64,000 bases of DNA from Molanna angustata. Taxonomy: Eukaryota; Arthropoda; Insecta; Trichoptera; Molannidae. The notes under the pieces are model-generated. The model was not told where the DNA came from, did not search any database, and saw nothing but the letters and a program-made list of their open reading frames with translations. The position numbers and the translations under genes are program-made. The stretch is taken from positions 6,229,052 to 6,293,051 of the forward strand of contig OY754973.1 in assembly GCA_963576475.1 (NCBI GenBank). Reading direction: 5' to 3'. Shown here piece by piece: positions 60,035 through 64,000 of this stretch (position 1 is its first letter; each line of letters begins with the position of its first letter).

Positions 60035-60560
60035 ATCGAGTCGTGCGTATTTATTTATCTTTTCTTTATTTTCCTCAATCGTTTTTTGCCCTGGCCATTT
60101 CGTCCAATTATGTGGGGTCGACCCTTCTGATCCTTATTTGTCAAATTTTTCTCTCTTGTGCGTCTTCTTTGCGTAAGTCAGCCTCCCGCAACTCTCTTCT
60201 GATGGTGGAGTACCACGTTGTTAGCGGTCTGCCTGGTCTTCCGATCTGTACTCGGATGTCCATCGCTCTGCGTATCATATTGTCCTCTGGTCGCCGTATA
60301 ACGTGTCCATACCATATCAATCTACTCTCGAGTAACTTATCGGTGATCGGGCCATGCTAAAGTTTTCTCGGATATAGACATTACGCTCTACGCACTCTGT
60401 CCATCATGGTCACGCCCTCCGCCCATTTCTCAGCATTCTCATTTCAACTCTGTTGGTGAATCTCCTTCAGAGCCCATCACTCGGCGGCATAAGTCATGGC
60501 ATGTGACACTTTTATATATCTGACCTTTTATTTTGATGGGCATTCTACGATCACAGATTA
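60035..60560 (-). mobile_element. LINE 3'-end fragment, family f
   Basis: Complement of LINE-like text: ATTATGTGGGGTCGACCCTTC, GGTCTGCCTGGTCTTCCGATC, GCCGTATAACGTGTCCATACC. The phrases correspond on the minus strand to an M..GH.IRR-like block and a GRPG-like block of a non-LTR ORF end. Confidence 0.55.
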
Positions 60561-60739
60561 TGGAAGAACTCAATCATCCTTTGTGTTGGATACAGAGAGA
60601 AGGGAATATTGCACCTACCTGGTGGCTAATTTCTTCCTTCTTCTGGAGTCTTCACGGAAGCCACTCACTGTTCTCTGGTATCACAACACACACTATATTG
60701 ATGGTGAATGAAACCACTTTCAAACACGGTTTGGGTATA

Positions 60740-63660
60740 TGAAGGGGGGCGCACGGCGCGTAGTTTTTAGTTGATCAACACGAAAATGTATCGAAACTAA
60801 TTTACTTCAACTGTGTGTGACGTACACGACGATGAGTTGACGATTGTATATATTATATACTGCTGTGTTGTACAGCTGGCTACATATTTTAGGAGAGGAA
60901 AAGGTTGAGAGTGTTGCCACATTTACCGAACAATATGTGAAAATATGTTTTGCAGCAATCCGAAACGAAGAACCTTTGTTACATTCCGTCTGATGGTACG
61001 GTCTTCGTCTGATCCGAGGGCACGTGACATATTTGTTTATTGTTTTTAAGTCATTTGTAATTCAATTTTATAGTTTTTTTTACTCAATGATTATGATGTT
61101 GCTCATTATCGAAGATAAATTCTAATAACTACGGTGCAGATACTCAAATATATAATCGGCAGGTAGGTAAGTATGAGACTCTCAATACAAGACTTTCAAG
61201 TTTGTTTGCAAAGGTCATGCCTCATATTATGTGACGCTCAGTTATCCATGCCTACCCCGTATTATACATTGCATCATTGTTTTTAATTTAAGAATTTGAA
61301 ACATTTACTACAAAACATTGCGAAAATTGAATGATGTTATTACAGTATTACAAGTACTGATAATAACATTGCATAAAACCTTTTTTTATACGATAGGTGA
61401 AAAACAAGTGCTGATGTACGCCAGAATAATATAATGACAGCTTTTCCTTAGAAAATTGCAGATAAATGTCATTTTTCAGTTTTAACCGACTCGCACTTAC
61501 AGATTTCACACTCTGTGATTTTTTCATGTGAGTCAAGTCAATTTCACTCAACACCAGTGACATATTTTACCACGGTGTCATCCTAGGACCTACTTGCGTT
61601 TTAGTTCACTTCCTTGTTGATTCATTTTTCAGGTCAAATTTATTATCGAACGACATTTTGTGTTTTGTTATTGGTAATAAAGATGGCGTGTTGATGCAAC
61701 GTTCAATTTACTATTTAGATCTGTCGGTATTGCGTTATATTTTATTGAAGTCACTATCGAGATAATGATCCTATTGGGGAACCTTTGCGTGTCTGCGGTC
61801 TGTTTACTGCGGTAGTTCTAAATCAGTGGTCCGGACTTCTTACAAATTTCTCGAATATTTGTAATGAAGTATGTCTATATTTTTTTATTGCCACTAACTT
61901 ATCCACCATTTAATTTGTTTTAAATCGAACATACAATTCTACATAATAGCTACCTTATGCAAAATCGACTAGACCAAGGAGACGCTGTTTAAAAATTATT
62001 CATTCTTTCGGAGTTAAACTTGTGGCCCATTTTTAAACAATTTTATTTATTAAAAATCAATTTATTTTTCCACAACTGAGTATCGAAATCAACTTTGTTA
62101 TCAAAATTTGATTCATTCTGTTTCAAGGCGATTCCTTCTTCTCCAGGATGTCGGGATAAAAATGTATTTATAGTAAAAATGATAAGCTTTTAGAATAATT
62201 AATTTGTCAAATGAGTATTTTAGGTTGTATTTTCTGAATAATTCCTTTGTCATGAATACGGTGTATTTTTAAAATATTCTGCTTTGATGTCGGATCATTA
62301 CGTTTACCCTGATTTTTCTTTTGAGGAATTGAATAAGTAAGCTTTGTTATTGCCGTTTTAGAATATATCAAAGAAATATTTTTTCCATTCACATGTGTTT
62401 TGTAAAACTTTAAAAATAGTTTATGATTTGCGTTTGCTTTTCAGAATACGTAAGTAGGTATATGTATGCATATATACTTGTAGTATGGAATAGTAATAGT
62501 CATCCTTTTTGCTTTGATTTTTTTTTTGTGTAGAGTTATTCTTTGAATTATTTTAAATCCATTAGCAAATTAGCACATTCGTATTTCTTTTCTTGATAGG
62601 ATTTGCTTTATTCGTTTGTACAGTTAGTATTCTTTGTAGTACGCTATGTGTATCATAGAAACAAATTGTCGTTTTTCTCACTAACAACGTCATATTATTT
62701 TATTCGCCTAATAGCTCCGGCATAATTGCAAACTCTGAAGCTAGCCGTGTCAAGTCTTATCGAGATAGTTAATTTCTTTCATTGAGTAAAACTAAAAAGA
62801 TATTGGGGATTTTTGCAACAGCTGGTAAAGTATGTACATACCTACCTACTTAATAGCAAAGACGTCATATCTACAAATATGTCAGGTAGACTATTTTTAT
62901 TGTGTTCCCAACAAAATGCAACTTGAAACGATACAATTAAAATAAATTACTTAGTATGAACCATCAGTGAGTAATTTACGTTACTGAGTTTCGAAGCTGT
63001 CTGTCCAGACGAAGGAGCGAGTCTGTACTAAATCTACTGAATTAACACGTGACTTGGTTTTAATACGTTTTTGATCAAATTTCGATCGCTAGTTTGGTCG
63101 TATTTTCCAAACCAGTATACACGGAGGTAACTTCCCGATCAGTTAGAATTCTGAATCTTTCAGAATTTGTTCCCGATAGCAATGCATGTTAAAATTGTTG
63201 CTTGATTCATTGATATTTTGATAAAGTTGAACAATTTTGTATTTCATATTAACTTAGTGTAACTCTTTACGTACCATTTATATTGTTTCACAATATATTA
63301 TGTATGTTATATATTTGAATTCGTTTGCTGTATACAAAAACTGCGTTTGAAATTATGTGTTTGACATTAGCAGTATGAATGCAAACAATCTACTGACTGA
63401 TGTGAAATATTTTTTTTATTCTCTTTTTTGGAGTTGTCATACACAAATTTATCTTTGTCAATATTGTAATGTTGTGTACGTTCTATTGTTTTTTTTAAAT
63501 AAATAAATAGACAAATATCAATTTGAACGTGAAGACATCTTAAAACAGGGTCTCCTTTTTTTTTATTACTTACTTTTTTCCAGTAAGTTCCATTACGATT
63601 TACTCCATTTATAATATTTTTTTACTATAGACAAAGAATAATGAAAAACTTATGTATCGT
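60740..63660. other. No gene recognised; probable intron
   Basis: Single-copy-looking AT-rich DNA without recognisable repeats or coding exons. It would be intronic if 22784 and 63675 belong to one gene. Confidence 0.35.
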
Positions 63661-63674
63661 TTTATTTATTGCAG

Positions 63675-63808
63675 GCACTAACCGGTATCGGTCCATCGAA
63701 GACCATCCTCAAATCACTCTTCGTAGAGTTTCATTAAGAATTCTCTGTCAAAATACTGAACAAACCAAATATGTTTGGGTTGAATTTTGTTGGGTTGAAA
63801 AAAAATGG
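63675..63808 (+). CDS. Candidate internal exon (uncertain)
   Basis: A good acceptor (TTTATTTATTGCAG) precedes GCACTAACCGGTATCGGTCC, clearly GC-richer than its surroundings. In the phase set by the 22844 donor it reads GTNRYRSIEDHPQITLRRV and stays open to a stop at 63809. The true donor is unclear (GTAGAG at about 63721 or GTAGTG at 63808). No family recognised. Confidence 0.3.
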
Positions 63809-63871
63809 TAGTGTAATTTCACATTCAACTCGCACTTTGTCCTGTTTTGGTGATATTATTATATTATTATA

Positions 63872-64000
63872 TATACCATCACGTCATTTCCCTATTTGGG
63901 GTAGACAGAGAGAACCGAAAGCCAGACTGTTCTCTCAACACACATTTCTCGCTTCATTTACGTCCATGCATCGTCTCATACACGCACTTCTGTTATTCTT
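63872..64000 (-). mobile_element. LINE fragment, family a, cut by window edge
   Basis: TACCATCACGTCATTTCCCT, AGAGAGAACCGAAAGCCAGA and CATGCATCGTCTCATACACG match 39655-39800. Confidence 0.65.

Overview
The window is AT-rich animal nuclear DNA with spliced genes, GT-AG introns, tRNA-derived SINEs, LINE fragments, Helitron-like elements, Tc1/mariner elements and very long (AT)n arrays. Gene structure and repeat style point to an insect, most likely a moth or butterfly; that assignment rests on general resemblance, not on a diagnostic marker. Only a small fraction of the window is host coding sequence, and most of the rest that can be classified is transposable-element debris, often nested.

Host genes. 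(1) 1-2542, minus strand: the first four exons of phosphoserine aminotransferase (PSAT1), running off the left edge. (2) 10519-17827, plus strand: a complete seven-exon gene for methylthioribose-1-phosphate isomerase (MRI1), 353 residues, with both expected catalytic residues (Cys165, Asp245) and a polyadenylation signal. The two genes are divergent, with about 8 kb of repeats between their start codons. (3) 22784-22844, plus strand: a signal-peptide first exon of an unidentified secreted or membrane protein. The only phase-compatible downstream exon candidate I found is at 63675, which would make almost all of 22.8-63.7 kb one very long intron. (4) A weak small ORF with a hydrophobic segment lies at 6826-7116.

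Repeat landscape. 3.2-6.6 kb is a cluster of nested Helitron-like elements. 7.4-10.15 kb holds two tandem copies of an LTR-retrotransposon-like sequence. MRI1 introns contain a Helitron carrying a 249-bp (AT)n array, a 667-bp MITE and several hairpins. 18.9-19.4 kb is a pogo/Tigger transposase remnant. 24-34 kb holds LINEs, SINEs, Helitrons and a nearly intact 1751-bp Tc1-like element whose transposase gene has an intron. 35.8-36.2 kb is a six-copy 66-bp minisatellite. 46.9-48.5 kb is a LINE interrupted by an insertion containing a perfect 916-bp loopless palindrome. 54.3-57.4 kb is a Helitron broken by a 2435-bp insertion that carries a rhabdovirus-like polymerase (L) fragment, an endogenous viral element. 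57.85-58.38 kb is a deleted mariner-type element. 61-63.6 kb shows little structure.

The most unusual items are the chimeric viral insertion with a 14-bp target-site duplication, the perfect 916-bp palindrome whose edge coincides with a target-site duplication, the Helitron-like family with a microsatellite grown from a fixed internal position, and the intron-containing Tc1 element. I saw no CRISPR array, operon or bacterial feature.
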